The notes: a model not told the origin generated them from the sequence alone. A stretch of DNA of 64,000 nucleotides from Cristatella mucedo (GCA_009760855.2 WPIO01000105.1:660001-724000); one strand, 5' to 3'. Positions 1 through 14,100 are shown, numbered from the stretch's first letter. Numbers and translations: made by a program.

Positions 1-493
1 TTTAAAGAGTGCTTGCATTCCTAATTAGCACGTTGGAATTAATCAGCAAATGCATTCCGAAACCTCACAAGGACGTGAGTATAGTAAAAACGCAAGAAAT
101 TATGTATGTAGCACACGTGGAGCACAGATTTATAAATGGGCACTTCTCATTTATTCGAAAAGGGGCATTCGAACTGACTATTAATAGTTCACACAATTTT
201 AATCACCCAGTGGAAAATTCAGATTGGCTGAGAAAATCATCTAAAGAATGTCACATCTTTTTCTAAACTTCCTCGAGTTAGGCAGCGTCGTTTTAGTTTG
301 GTTTCGAGTTCTTGTAATTGGAAGCTTAAAAGCTAACGCAACATTTCCCAAAGAATTTGAGGCTCTTCAAAAGCAGAACTAGCTGGCTTAATTCAAAAGA
401 AGAGATGGAGTTACGAGGTGCCTAATTAAGAAGTGCTTCGGATTGATGGGCCGAATCAAGAAAAAAGAAACTTTTGAATAAATATAAATAAAT
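1..493. other. No gene recognised
   Basis: The plus strand is open from 9 to 266 without an ATG start, a splice signal or a recognisable domain. I see nothing else to support a gene or repeat before the SINE that follows. Confidence 0.5.
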
Positions 494-638
494 ATAATTC
501 ATTTGTATAGCGCCCCAAGAGAACTTAATCTCTATTCAGGCGCTTCACATATGCCTCCGGGCTCGAGCCCACGACCTCAGCCAGACCGTGGTCGGGGGGG
601 GGGGCGAGCACCTTAACCGCTGGACCAAACCAGCTCGG
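494..638 (-). mobile_element. SINE-A copy (tRNA-like head, LINE-like tail)
   Basis: Read on the reverse strand, this copy begins with a tRNA-like head: a box A resembling TGGTCCAGCGGTTAAGG and a box B resembling GGGCTCGAGCCC. It continues into GAAGCGCCTGAATAGAGATT and AAGTTCTCTTGGGGCGCTAT, which fold into a hairpin, and ends in an AT-rich tail. The same unit recurs near 20.5, 22.1, 35.2, 35.5, 39.4 and 39.9 kb. A run of about ten G sits between the boxes in this copy. It is non-autonomous and codes for nothing. Confidence 0.85.
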
Positions 639-914
639 CGAGACCGAGTGACAGAGCAGTGAATTCAATTTGATGCAGTTTGATGCGGATCAGCCAAAGT
701 TTGGGCAAAGTAGCATAATACTGTGACCACTGAGACGCTAACGTCATGCAAGCCTAGGTTCACAATGTTGCACCCACTGCCACTGGCTTCTTCTGGCCAA
801 GTAGATCTAGGTAGCCGGGTAGATCTTCCAGCTTCTCGCAGCGAGTGTTGTCTGCATGACTAGCCATGTCTGTGCGCATGTGTGCTGTCAGGGTGAGCGT
901 TGTCAATGACTAGT

Positions 915-987
915 TTATATAAAGCGCCTAGAAAGAAATTAAGTTCCCTGAGGGCGCTTTATCAAGTACATTATTATTATTATTATA
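915..987 (+). mobile_element. LINE 3' tail, heavily 5'-truncated
   Basis: Only the terminal hairpin (AAAGCGCC to GGCGCTTT) and the trailing ATT repeats of the window's main LINE family are present. Severe 5' truncation is the usual outcome of target-primed reverse transcription. Other copies are near 16.2, 25.3, 27.0, 41.6, 48.1 and 55.6 kb. Confidence 0.8.
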
Positions 988-2549
988 TGCTCCCTTTCCG
1001 CATGGAGCCTCCCAAGCTCCTAAACAGGGATACAGCGCTCTTATTGGGCCCCATAATGTCGTAACATTGTTATTACTATTGGTATTAGGTGCGAGAAGTA
1101 AGTTTCAGAGTTTAGGATGTTTTGACACAAATCCACGGACCAGCTTTTATTTGGTAGCATTGTCTAGTCAGGTGCAATTTTTTGCATCGCCATTTAGCTG
1201 AAACTAGGCAAACTGCGGAGCTGACCTGTTGAGCTGAAGGGCTGACCAGGTCACGTGGTCGACGATCATTTTGGAATCCAAGACCCAGGTTGTTAACAGC
1301 GAATGTGCTGGCCCAGCCCGTGCTGAGGGTTATGTATGTGTATTTCTTTGGTGCAAAATGATCCTTAGCTACTGAAGCATATTGAATTCGCATGACAGTC
1401 TGCTACTTTCGGTGACTTGCTTATTTAAGGGACAAAGGTCTAAGGATACCCGGCCCCTGTAACGAGAGTAAATTTTCTTTGGAACTAAAGACAGAGTGGG
1501 ATATACTTACGGATGTTTCTGCTAAATTATATATCATTAATTCATAAATCTAATTTGTTGAATGAATATGTAGATCTGCGATAGGTATCTTTCCTAAACA
1601 CAACCACACAAGCAGAAAAAAATGAAATGCTCAGCAGCTATGCTTGCCTGTCGTAAACTAAATAACCGCAAAACACAGCTCCTCTATTCAGGCCAGTGCT
1701 GTCTTACCATAAATTAGTGCCTTGAATTCAATGGACTGTATCGAATTGTAGGTATCGAATTGTAAGTCTTTTTCTTGAAACAGCGTGACAGTCTGCGATA
1801 CTTAACTCCCCAGATTTACCCCATGATAGATACTTTGACCATGGTCATTTAGGACTGCGTCAAACCAATAACTCTTTCCGTGGGCTGAAATCCTGTGCAC
1901 CTAAAGCTTGGGACTACCTACCGTCCATCAAGGCATCCCAAAATTTTGTAACTAAAATGAGATAAAAAAGAGCACGTGCATACTGCCATTACCATTGCTC
2001 ATTGTCTTGTCCTTTATGTTTATTGTCCTTTATGTTATGCCTGCGGTTAACATGCGTGCTGTTATCCTCAATCTGTCGATGCTCATGATCGTCATACGGG
2101 AAGTGCCTAGAAAAAGTGCATGCGCTCTCTTACGACTCGATACAAATGTAGCCATCCTGCCAGCCGTTTTTATATATCGCCACTGATTGGCTATCTAGCG
2201 TATCCTATAACTACTGCAAGCAATTTTGAACGCCTCACTCAATCTTTTGGAACCATTAGAAGTTTTGAAGTAATAATGCGCCACCACGAGGCTCTTTATA
2301 GGCTGTTGAAGGGCTTTGCTTAATTTCTACCCTAGATGTGGATGACCGCATTGTCTGCTTTCAATGCAAGCTGGAGCTCGACGAAAACTCGATGGAGAAG
2401 AATCTACTGGACGCACATGTCAGGTTTGTTTGCTGCTTCGATGATCCATTTCTTCCGATGCGATTGGCATAGGTATAATGAGAGAGCTTCTCGCTTAATT
2501 AAAATTAGAACAAGTGGGCGATCTCTCCGGAGCTTGACGTTAGAACTTA
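988..2549. other. Non-coding sequence, nothing recognised
   Basis: No open frame here has a start, splice signals and protein-like composition together. A tandem near-repeat (tatcgaattgtaggtatcgaattgtaag) lies near 1740-1765. I see no transposon domain. Confidence 0.4.
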
Positions 2550-2960
2550 AGATAATGATAATAACGATCCATTTGATAAAGCTTCCTCGGAGAATTCAAT
2601 CTCTTTCTAGGCACTTACATAAAATGCAAAGGAAGCACGATTTAACGGTTAGTGGTGGCATGCTCAATAAACAATTAGAATAACATGGTTAGGGGTGACA
2701 TGAACTGGGTCAGCATGCAAGTATGGTTAGTGGCAGCACGCAGCAGCGTCAGCTTGCATAAGCAAATACAATTTGATTCACAGAGACCCACTAAATGCTG
2801 TGATAAAATGCATTTTTACTTTCTTTTTAAATGTGGTCAAGTCGGGAGATGTCGTGACGCAATTCGGGAGTGAGTCCCAGCCTTTATGAGCATATGAACT
2901 AAAGGCACGGTCTCCAAAGGATTTGACTTAAATCTGAAGCGTCTGCAGCATACTACCTCG
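2550..2960 (-). mobile_element. LINE 3' fragment
   Basis: From its 3' end at about 2550, the reverse strand shows the terminal hairpin, the 3' UTR with the family's CATGCTGACC-like blocks, and the last part of the reverse transcriptase C-terminal region, including the block that reads [18 protein letters not shown] in better copies. Similarity fades near 2960. It is decayed, with no open frame. Confidence 0.75.
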
Positions 2961-3578
2961 ATTGGTTGGGAGACCTCGAATGGGGGAAGGCATAAGCCCA
3001 GGAGATTATATGCAATACATCCATCCACATCTTTAGCTCCACAAAGGCATAAGGACTTCTCTGTTTTATGTTTTTCTCTGTTTTCGGCATTACTCTGGAG
3101 AGTTTTCTGTAGCGAATTCAAAGCTTAAGCTGTTTTCGGTACGCATGCGGTAGCCAACAGACTTCATTTCATGAAGCATAGTGAAAGTGAGAAGCACAGC
3201 TGGTTTAGGAGGGCTGTAGTGGAAGTTAATAGCCTGGAAGTAGCGGCTCAGATTGGTTGGAAAGAACGAGCCACTGTCGGTAGCTGGAGAATAGAAGCTA
3301 GCTGCGTACGAATTGAGGAAGTGAGTTCCACATTTTAAGACCTTCAGAGCAAAAGTTTCAGTCGCCAACGGTCTTTAAGCGTGTAGATGTAGATATTGAA
3401 TGTAGTTTATAGGGCCTTGTTGGTCAAAGTAAGGATGTTGCCAAGCATCCGTTGATTGACCGGGACTCACCGAAGCTCGCTAAGCAAAGGAGACACGTGG
3501 CTGCACCTCTGGCAGTATGCATAAAGAGAAGATAGACCAGTGGCCCGGACCTTCTGAAATATCACGGAAAGGCGTACG

Positions 3579-3822
3579 ATGAGTCACCGTGCGATAAGCC
3601 GTTTTCAGAATTTCAAAAGATCGGCTGCAGTCGCAGGGTCGACACCTGGCTTCCTGCTGAGTTTAGCGACCGCGTCTTTCCGACATTTCCTCTACACACA
3701 TTGTCGACTGGACGTGCCCATCGGACGCTGCCAACGTAGGCCAGCTGCCAACGCCCCTGTAGAATCTGTGCCCGATCACGTGTGCATTGACTTGGCGTGC
3801 AACTCAAGCACCAGCTTTCCGA
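3579..3822 (+). CDS. Weak candidate first coding exon, unknown product
   Basis: An ATG at 3579 opens 81 codons that end at a good donor (TTTCCGA followed by GTAAGTTT at 3823). The residues are serine-, alanine- and cysteine-containing with no domain I recognise. Without splicing, the frame would stop at 3846-3848. No TATA box or matching acceptor was found nearby. It may be chance: the opposite strand is open over much of the same stretch. Confidence 0.2.
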
Positions 3823-3848
3823 GTAAGTTTCCCAAATGTTGTCGTTAG

Positions 3849-6800
3849 TCGTCGAGACATTCGAGACATGCAACCACACGATAAGGAGCTTCTAGTTAGT
3901 ACACATTGTTCCTCCGAATGCAGAAAGCTGTTACTTTAAGTAAAATATATAACGCTGGTATATATTGTAAGCATAAATCAACCAAGCAAGACCTGTCACG
4001 ATAGTGTTTGTGCAGTACTCAATTTGTTCCTGAGCTCCTAAGATTGGTGTAAGATTGATAAGTTGTTTGCAATCAAGTTTAATTTTAGCCGACATTTCTC
4101 AAGCTGCAGGTATCCAGAAAAGTAATATCTCGTACGTACGTAGAGAATTCATTAGAGACTTAAGTAAAATTTAGCCTGTAATAAAACTTGTTGATTTGGA
4201 AGGATCTAGTGCACTATAATTGCATAAAAATAGGGTGTGAACATTTTATCTTCACGATTATACTCGAATTAACAATAAATTTGTATAGCACCTTGGATAA
4301 CTAGAACGCGCCAATTCAGTGAAGAAGTATTACGCGAAGAGCGAATCAAATAGGCTGCTGCTAATCATGCCAATGTCGGCTATCTTCTTCTGTCACCAGC
4401 CTAAACCAGCTCCTTATTCAGCAGTGTTTAAAGAGCTTAGGTCGTAGTATGCTTTTACATTTCTCTACAATTTATTAAAATTGAATTCCTATCTCGGCTA
4501 CTTTCTTTTCAGCATATTTAAATTGCCTGGACACGGATTTAGCTCTTTGAGGATGGTATTCAAATGAGACATTCTTCTTCTCCTCGTTGTTATTATTACT
4601 AACGACTTACCCTGCCTCATCTATCGCTCCTTTCGGATGGTCTTTCACCAATCCGTCATCTTCAACGTATATCACTTGAAGGAAATAGAACGGAATTTGC
4701 CTCGCAGTGTGTCTTAAAGAGGGCTTGGAAAATCGAATCGCTTTAAAGCCATTGCAAAATTTGATTTTCTGAAAATTCGGCAAGGATAATGGCCGGCTAA
4801 GCCGAATGACATACAGTATACGATTGGGCCAAAGGCAAGCGCTAATTATTCTATTTCACGGCTCGACGTAGGATCGACGCAGTAATTTCCCTTAGCCCAG
4901 ATTGACTACATCAAAAACCCAGCAATTCGTGACGGAGTCACGGCTCGGTCGTTGTCTAAGTTTACTTACAGTTGGCAGTTGCTTAGCAACAATACAAAAT
5001 GGGAGCTGCGAAATCTCGAGCCGCTCGGAGCTCGGGCACAGTTTGCATGCTGAGCTGCGGACGTGCTTAATGTCGCTTGCTGCATTCCGTAGTGTCATCC
5101 TCTAATCTAAGAAAATCCGCAAAGCATTTGCGCCCGAATTGCCGTCAGCATTTGAACAGACCCGCCGAGTAAAGCAGAAAGCAGGGACTTCGCGCACGAT
5201 TTCGTTATAGACTAAATCCGGTTTGTCCATATGCTCGGACGAAGAAAGGACTGCTGATTCTAGTAAACCTCTCTGTAAAACAAAAATTACGACTGAGAGA
5301 GAAACAGGTAATGCGTCGCTACTTCTCGATTGAAAAATTTTGTTTCGATGGCTTGCCATATATACACATTTCGTTATTATAATTGCAACCATGCCTGGAT
5401 TTCCGCCATATAAAAGTTTGCAGTAATCGATGGCCAGCTATGGAAATCAAACAAACCACATGAAAGGTGAAGTTTGAGTTATATGGCTCATGAGATTAGG
5501 TAGTAACATGAAGTATTCAAATGATATTTTACTGTTATAGCACCAGGATAAAAAATTAATCTCTATCCAGGCGCCATGAAGATTTCTGCTGGAAAATCTG
5601 TACCGACAGATTTCGCGAACTGAATCAAGCGTGCAAAAGCAAATAACTATCATTCTTAGGCTACTATTCTAAATAAAACATCAATGCACTCATTATGCCT
5701 GGCTAGTAAAACCTCTGTCAAGTGGAATGCATGCAATTATACACATTCTCATTAAAAGACTCCCGATATAAAAAGGACATGTTCGCTGGCGCATCGGGAA
5801 ATCTGATCGAAAAAGATTGGTCACTAGCTAAGACCTAAGGTTGCAAGGTCTATGCTGGTAACGGTCGTTGCATAAAGCAAGCTATACACTTTCGACCGAT
5901 TTGAGCAGGGGGGGGGGGCTTGATCAACAAAAGATTTCAATTTAGTGTGCAGATGGGGAGACGAACAGATGCTAGTGACCAGATGATGCCTGAGCAGAGG
6001 AGGAGGCAGCTAAGCTCACGCATGAGTAGCATATTGTGGCAGTACATTATAGTTACCGTACTCCCCTCTAAGAAGGCCCCGATTTTGGCCCCATTCGTTT
6101 GCTGTAAGTGGACCGACTTAATATGTGTAGTTGAGGAAATTGCTAACGTAACGGCAAAGCGTTTGGAATAGTTGGCCTAGAATAGGCGCAGATATGGGCA
6201 TGCTGAGGCATCATTGTTACAAACTTGATCTAGCGACTTCCAAGTTCGGACAGAACCGTAAATTCGGTGCTAATAATGGTACAAGTCTCGGCCAAAGCAG
6301 GATGAATACTGAGGCGAAGCACTGAACCCCTACATTACGGTTAGCAACCTGTAGGTACAGCATCAGCATGTGTGGGTAAACAGCCGACAGTGTGCGATCA
6401 ACGTTCGCGGGTAACGAGCCGACAGTAACTCAGCACGTGAACAACGAAGAGAGCTTTTATATCAAGAGAAGAATTCCACGTCCGTGCCATAGAAAAATAT
6501 ACCTGACAGTACGTGACTGGCGGTTACAGGTGGTGTTCAACAGGTGGGAGCTGTGATAGGATACGAGTGGCTGCAATCTACCATCATGGCCTGCCGAGTA
6601 CGGAGCCTCTCAGATCCGTTAAATTTTGGAGCAGGTTGGTCCATATAGACAGGTGATTCTCAGAGAGTATTTTGAGTGGGGCCTTTCTGTGAGTAGCTGC
6701 AGGCTTTCCCAAAATAGGAAACGACTGTGCAAGGGTCTGGACCATTCTAGAGTCAGTCTGTTTCTACAGAGTGAGGCCAGAAATGTTTTATCTGGGGTTC

Positions 6801-6948
6801 TGTGAGTTTTCTGGGTCTGGAGACTTCTGGGAACTAGGCTTCAGGCGCTACAAATAGGGTACAGTTTCACACTGGACTGAGTTTAAAAAGGCTTTCGGTT
6901 GACTCTCTTTCATGACAGATGTTTTGATTTAAAAAAATGGTCAATAAT
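3849..6948. other. About 3 kb without a recognisable gene
   Basis: This is moderately AT-rich sequence. Two short reverse-strand remnants of the SINE-A/LINE tail lie at about 4272-4325 and 5525-5580 (tatagcacc... with caggcgcc). No frame has convincing splice-bounded coding potential. Confidence 0.4.
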
Positions 6949-7130
6949 GATTAATAAATTTGATTGTACAGGCACGGAAACCTAAGAAAGCCAAATATTG
7001 TTAACATGCTGGAAAGAGAGCACATCAACTGGTTAGTGATAGCATACTCAGTGTTCAAATACACAAGAACACAAAGGGCTAATCAGAATGACTGGAAGTA
7101 GCTACTGCTCAGATTAATGTATGGGATTGG
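6949..7130 (-). mobile_element. Remnant of a second LINE subfamily
   Basis: The reverse-strand tail (aataaatttgattgtacagg), followed by a ggaaagagagcacatcaactgg block, matches the stretch at about 52312-52450 in order and spacing. Both look like 3' ends of a LINE subfamily related to, but distinct from, the common one. It is very decayed. Confidence 0.4.
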
Positions 7131-7973
7131 AATTTTTTGTTGTTGTCTATAATGTCAGGGGATGTCATTAAATCAGCCATCAGAGAGGTCCCGGGATCAG
7201 AAGTATTTGATCTGGCTACCTGTCTTCCAGAGGAATTAATACGCACTAAGGGCATAGCTAAGCAACTTAAATCGGATCAGTAGGTGGTGCAGTACAAAGC
7301 CTAATTAGGGATATTTCAGATACTTATGGTAGTGCAAGAGAATGGCCAATAAATTTGACGGACATGTGCTGCTCGTCGATGGTAATGCCAGTAGGCGTCG
7401 GTAAAAAGTGCTGCAAGGGGAAGTTTTGATTGAGTTAGCATGAGGTATTAGCAGAAAGTAAGAGGCAAAAAGTCTTGCCTATAATGGTTTCTATCAAATG
7501 AATCATGACGGATTGCTCTCAGCACTCGCTGCTTACTTTCACGACGAAAAGGGAGGAGCTATGCAAACATTTCTTCGTGTGCAAAGTTATTTCAATGATA
7601 AAACAAACATCAGTGTGACATTCTTGTAAAACCGATTAATTGTACCCCCACATGCCTAAAGCAGCAAACATCTAGGCTAAGCTGTTTCAGCAAATCATTG
7701 ATATCAAGGCAGATGTCTAGGAGCCTATAGCAATAGCGATAAGTACTATTTGCAAACTTGTGTTTCCCCACTGAAAAAAAAGTGTAAATTGCTGTGCTTG
7801 CATTTTGCCTCATCCCCATGTCCTGTTCTCACCTTCTAGTACACTGGTATCTGTGTTGCCACTGCTCTCCGATCAGGAAATCTTGCTGTTTACAGCTGCC
7901 TTCCCTTAGGATTGGTCCTTTGCTGCAAAGTCTGCCCAAGTACTGTCTTTATTTCGCTGCAATTCCATTTCAG
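7131..7973 (+). other. Probable intron or upstream sequence of the giant gene
   Basis: No gene is seen. The stretch ends in a pyrimidine-rich segment and an acceptor-like AG (aattccatttcag, AG at 7972-7973) directly upstream of the giant open region, which suggests that exons or a promoter lie further left or outside the window. Confidence 0.4.
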
Positions 7974-8114
7974 CTCCTGTGCTGCTTTGCAAAGTGCGTG
8001 TGCGAATACAGAGGCCCAAAGAGTGTTACCTCAACAGAGAATAGGGCGATTAGTGAAAGAGCAAATTGCTTTGCATCTTAGTCTATCAGAGTGCCTCACT
8101 AATTGAGTCATCTG

Positions 8115-11100
8115 ATGATCTGCCTGCAGCATAGCAGAATTGCATCTGCCGCGGCCACGCCTGAAGCATTCTGCGCTCCCACCCAAGCTGAAGGCAGTGA
8201 AAAGCACTATGCAATCGTGGACAGCAGTGGTGGCAAAGGCAGCACTGCACAGATATCGCACTACTACTTCAAGCCTGCACCTACCCCTATCCTTCAGCCA
8301 TGGGCAGGCATGGCTGGCGAGAGTGCACCACATAATAGCAGTGCTGCTGCAGCTGTCTCGGGCTCGGATTCGCTGAATTCCCAGCGCAGGCAAAAGCACA
8401 AGCAGAATCTGCAGCTACTGCAACGAAGTCAGATGCAGTCGCAGCCGTCGCCTCATGCCCATGGTTTGCCGGCACGTCAGCACCAGCAGCAGACGTTGGC
8501 TATTACTGCTACTGATCCCAGTTATGGCTACCCAAGTCATAGAACTGTAGAGTCTCCCACGATTCCCATTTTTCAACGGGGCAGAAGCTCTGAGCGAAAC
8601 ACAGGCAGGGGGCAGAGATACACTTTGCCCGATGGCGTGCAAGCCATGGCGAAACCGCTGCAGCAGGAGCAACCTTTGCAGTCTCATTCAGCTACCGCTC
8701 AGCAGCACTATGCTCTGCCAAACCAGCGGTACCAAGCTTCCCAGAGAACCCCAGAGGCCTATTCCAGGGTGTGGTGGAACAGTCAGAATCGAGGGCGCGG
8801 ACACAGGCCACAGCAGTCAGGTAGGGACAGTGCACATCGAAGTAAACAGAAGATGCCCGATCAAGAAATGAAGCAGCAGCAGCAGCAGCAGCAGCAGTGG
8901 CATAGAGGGCCGGCATCAAAGCAAGCAGAGCAAGTGCAGTGCGACCAGGGTACAATTGGAGTAGAATCGCAGCACCCTCGGTATCATCCTGCATTGCCCC
9001 GAGTGAGTCAGCCGTGTCAGCTTCCGCCGATAGACAATCACCGAGTGCAGTTTGCGACGCCTGCAGTTGTCAGTTCACAGCTGCTGTTGCATCACACCCC
9101 GCCGACAAAATCACGCTCCAGTACATCACAATCAGAAACTAGCCAGAATCAGCAGCAACTGCATCAGCAGGTTTGTCAGACACCAGCTGCTCAACCAAGC
9201 CAACCGGCTCCCCTGCCTCAGCGTGACAGAAAGTTGCCGAAACCAAGACGATCGTCACCTCACTTCCTAGAGCCAGCTGAGCACAGGCACGGACCTGGGG
9301 CATCCGCCGGACAAGCTCAACAGTATCTGCCGCCAGCACAACGATCAACACCAGACACTGCAGGACCTGTTCAGCAGCCATGGCTAGTCGTACAAAGTGC
9401 AGCTGAGCAGGGGCAGTTGCTGCATGCTCAAATGCAGTTAGCTACGACAGAAATGATGCAGCAGAAGCAGCAGCAGGTGGCATATGAAAAGCAAGCCTGG
9501 CAGACAGCTCAAGCATCGAAGTACAATGAGAAGCAGCAGCTTCAGATGTCCAGCCAGAAGCAAGCTATGCCGTCAGGCTCGTGCACAAGTCAGCCAAGGC
9601 AACTAAACCAGCACCCCCAGAACAGAATGCAGCAGCAGCAGCAGCAGCATCGTTCATCGTCTGGCGGACGGCAATCACAGCAGTCTGGCAAAAGCCAGTC
9701 ACCACATAAACAACCCCATAAGCAGCACGATCAGCATCAGCAGCAACAACTACAGCAGCATGCATCAAAGTCCGGTAAGCCTACGTCAAAGCAGCATGGT
9801 CAAAGCCAGTCTCCACAGAAGTTACACCAGCTGCAACTGCACCAACCACAGCTAGAGCAACAACATAGAAATCGGTCTCCATCCAGCGGACGACAATCAC
9901 AGCAGTCGGATCTAAGCCTGTCGCCACAGCAGCAGCAGTACAACCAACAGCAGCAACATCGGTCACTATCTGGAGGACTGAAGTCACAGCAGGCAGGCCC
10001 AAGCCAGTCTCCAAGTAAGCTACGCCAGAAACAGCAGCAGGTGGAGCGGTATAGGTCTCCATCCAGTGAACGACAGTCACAGAAGTCTGGCCGAAGCCGG
10101 TCTCCATCCAGTGTACGACAGTCAAGGCAGTCCCGACGAAGCCAGTCACGGCAGCAGAACAAGCAGCAGCAGCTGCTGCCAGAACAAGAGCAGCAGCCGC
10201 TTCAGCCACCATCTGGTGGAAAAAAGTCGCAACAGCCTGATACAAGCCAGTCACCATCCCAGCAACAGCAGAAGCAGTACTACCTGCAGCAGCAGTCACC
10301 AACAGGCAGACTGATGTCTCAGCAGCCAGGCCAAAGCCAGTCTCCACATAAGCAGCACCTGAAGCAGCAGCAGCAGGAAAATCGGTCTCCATCTACTGGA
10401 CGGCAGTCGCAACAGTCTGGTCGAGGCCAGTCACCTCAGCAGCAGCATCAGCATGAGTCACCATCCCGGGGACTGAAGTTAGAGCAGCCAGTCCAAAGCC
10501 AGCCTCCACGCACGAAAGGCCAGCAGCAGCAGAATCGGTCTCCATCTAGTGGACGACAGTCACGTCAGTCTGCTCGAAGCCAGTCACCACCGCTGCAGCA
10601 GCAGCATCAGCAACAGTTTCCATCCGGGGGGCTGAAGTTGCAGCAGCAAGGCCAAAGCCAGTCTGCACGTGAGCAAGTCCAGAAGCAGATGTGGCAGCAG
10701 GCTAATCGGTCTCCATCTAGTGGACGAAGTCAATCACCTCAGAAGCAGCAGCAGCTTCAGTTAACATCTGGAGGACTGAAGTTGCATCAGCCAGGCCAAT
10801 CAGACCAATCCTCGTGGAAGCCATGCCAGAAGCAGCAGCAGCTTGGCAATCGGTCTCCATCCAGTGAAAGACAGTCGCGGCAGTCAGCCCAAAGCCAGTC
10901 ACCTCAGCAGCAGCAACATCAGCATCAGTCACTATCCTGTGGACTAAAGCCACAGCAGCCAGTCCAAAGCCAGTCTCCACGTAAGCAAGGCCAGAAGCAG
11001 CAGCAGCAGAATCGGTCTCCATCCGGTGGACGACAGTCGCCGGAGTCCATTCGAAGCCAGTTAGGTCAGCATCAGCAGCATTGGTCGCCATCCGGAGGAC

Positions 11101-14100
11101 TAAAGTCACAGCAGCCAGGAGTTAGCCAGCCTCTAGGCAGGCAAGGCCAGAAGCAGTGGCAGCAGCAGAATCGGTCTCCATCTAGTGGACGACAGTCGCA
11201 ACAGTCGGCTCGAAGCCAGTCACCACAGCTGCAGCAGCAGCAGCAGTTTCCATCCGGTGGACTTAAGTCGCAGCAGCCAGGCCAAAGCCAGTCTTCACGT
11301 AAGCAATACCAGAAGCAGCAGCAGACGGCTAATCGGTCTCCATCCAGTGGACGACAGTCACAGAAGTCCGCTCGAAGCCAGTCACCTCAGCAGCAGGGGC
11401 AGCAGCATTGGTCACAATCTAGCGGACTGAAGTCACAGCAGCCAGGCCAAAGCCAAGTTCCACCCAAGCAAGGCCAGAAGCAGCAGCAGAAGCAGCAGCA
11501 GCAGCACGGCAATCGCTCTGCATCCAGTGGACGACAGTCGCAGCAGGCTGCACGAAGCCAATCACCTCAGCAGCAGCAGCAGCAGCAGCATTGGTCGCCA
11601 TCCGGCGGACTGACGTCCCAGCAGCCGGGCCAAAGCCAATCTCCATTTAAGCAAGGCCAGAAGTGGCAGCAGCAGAATTGGTCTCCACCCAGTGGCCGAC
11701 AGTCACGGCAATCTGGTCGAAGTCAATCACCTCAGCAGCAGCAGCAACATCAGTTGACACCTGGTGGTCTGAAGTCACAGCAGTCAATCCAAAGCCAGTC
11801 ACCACGTAAGCAACAACAGAAGCAGCAGCAGCAGCAGCAGCTGGGCAATAGGTCTCCACCCAGTGGACGACAGTCGCAGCAATCTGCTCGAAGCCAGTCA
11901 CCTCAGCAGCAGGAGCAGTTGCATTGGTCACCATCCGGTGGACTGAAGTCACAGCAGCCAGGTCAAACCGAGTCTCTGCGTAAGCAAAGGCAGAAGCAGC
12001 AGCAGCAACAAGAGAATCGGTCTCCATCCAGTGGACCACAGTCACGGCAATCTAGTCGAAGTCAATCACCTCAGCAGCAGCAGCAGCAGCAGAGGCAGTG
12101 GTCACCATCTTGTGGACTGAAGTCACAGCTGCCAGGTCGAAGCCAGCTTCAATCGAAGCAAGGAAAGAAGCAGCAGCAGCAGCAACAGCAGCATGTGCAT
12201 CGGTCTCCATCCAGTGGACGACAGTCACGGCAGTCAGCTCGAAGCCAGTCACCTCAGCAGCAGCAGCAATGGCATTGGTCCCCATCTGGTGGACTGAAGT
12301 CACAGCAGCTAGGTCAAAGCCAGTCTCCACATAAGCAATGCCAGAGGCAGCAGCAGCAGAATTGGTCTCCATCCAGTTGTCGACAGTCACCGGAATCAAT
12401 TCGAAGCCAATCACCTCAGCAGCAGCAGCAGCAACATCAATCTCCATCTGTGGGACGGAAGTCACAGCAGCCAGTGCAAAGCCAGGCTACACATAAACAA
12501 AGCCAGAAGAAGCAGCTGCAGTTCGGCAATCGGTCCCCATCGAGTGAACGACAGTCACGGCAATCTGGTCGAAGTCAGTCACCTCAGCAGCAGTGGCATT
12601 GGTCACCGTCCGGTGGACTAAAGTCGCAGCAGCCGGTCCAAAGCCAGTCACCACGTAAGCAACGCCAGAAGCAGCAGCAGCAGCTCGGCAATCGGTCTCC
12701 ATCCAGTGGACGACAGTCGCAGCAATCTGCTCGAAGCCAGTCACCTCAGCCTCAGGGGCAGCGACATAGATCGCCATCTGGTGGACTGAAGTCACAGCAG
12801 CCAGGCCAAAGCCAATCTCTAGGTAAGCAAAGCCAGAAGCAGCAGCAGCTTGGTAATCGGTCCCCATCGAGTGGACGACAGTCACGGCAATCTGGTCGAA
12901 GTCAATCACCTCAGCAGCAGCAGCATCAGTTAACACCCAGTGGACTGAAGTCGCAGCAGCCGGTCCAAAGCCAGTCACCACGTAAGCAACGCCAGAAGCA
13001 GCAGCAGCAGCTCGGCAATCGGTCTCCATCCAGTGGACGACAGTCGCAGCAATTTGCTCGAAGCCAGTCACCTCAGCCACAGGGGCAGCGACATAGATCG
13101 CCATCTGGTGGACTGAAGTCACAGCAGCCAGGCCAAAGCCAATCTCTAGGTAAGCAAAGCCAGAAGCAGCAGCAGCTCGGTAATCGGTCCCCATCGAGTG
13201 AACGACAGTCACAGCAATTTGCTCGAAGCCAGTCACCTCAGCAGCAGCAACTACACCAGTTAACACCCAGTGCACTGAAGTCGCAGCAGCCGGTCCAAAG
13301 CCAGTCACCATGTAAGCAACGCCAGAAGCAGCAGCAGCAGCTCGGCAATCGGTCTCCATCCAGTGGACGACAGTCACGGCAATCTGCTCGAAGCCAGTCA
13401 CCTCAGCAGGAGGGGCAGCGACATAGATCGCCATCTGGTGGACTGAAGTCACAGCAGCCAGGTCAAAGCCAATCTCTAGGTAAGCAAAGCCAGAAGCAGC
13501 AGCAGCTCGGTAATCGGTCCCCATCGAGTGGACGACAGTCACGGCAATCTGGTCGAAGTCAATCACCTCAGCAGCAGCAGCATCAGTTAACACCCAGTGG
13601 ACTGAAGTCGCAGCAGCCGGTCCAAAGCCAGTCACCACGTAAGCAACACCAGAAGCAGCAGCTCGGCAATCGGTCTCCATCCAGTGGACGACAGTCGCAG
13701 CAATTTGCTCGAAGTCAGTCACCTCAGCAGCAGCAGCAGTGGCATTGGTCCCCATCTGGTGGACTGAAGTCACAGCAGCCAGACCAAAGCCAGTCTCTAG
13801 GTAAACAAAGCCAGAAGCAGCAGCAGAGAGAGAATCGGTCCCCATCGAGTGAACGACAGTCACGGCAATTTGCTCGAAGCCAGTCACCTCAGCCACAGGG
13901 GCAGCGACATAGATCGCCATCTGGTGGACTGAAGTCACAGCAGCCAGGCCAAAGCCAATCTCTAGGTAAGCAAAGCCAGAAGCAGCAGCAGAGAGAGAGT
14001 CGGTCTCCATCGAGTGAACGACAGTCACGGCAATTTGCTCGAAGCCAGTCACCTCAGCAGCAGCAACAACACCAGTTAACACCCAGTGGACTGAAGTCGC

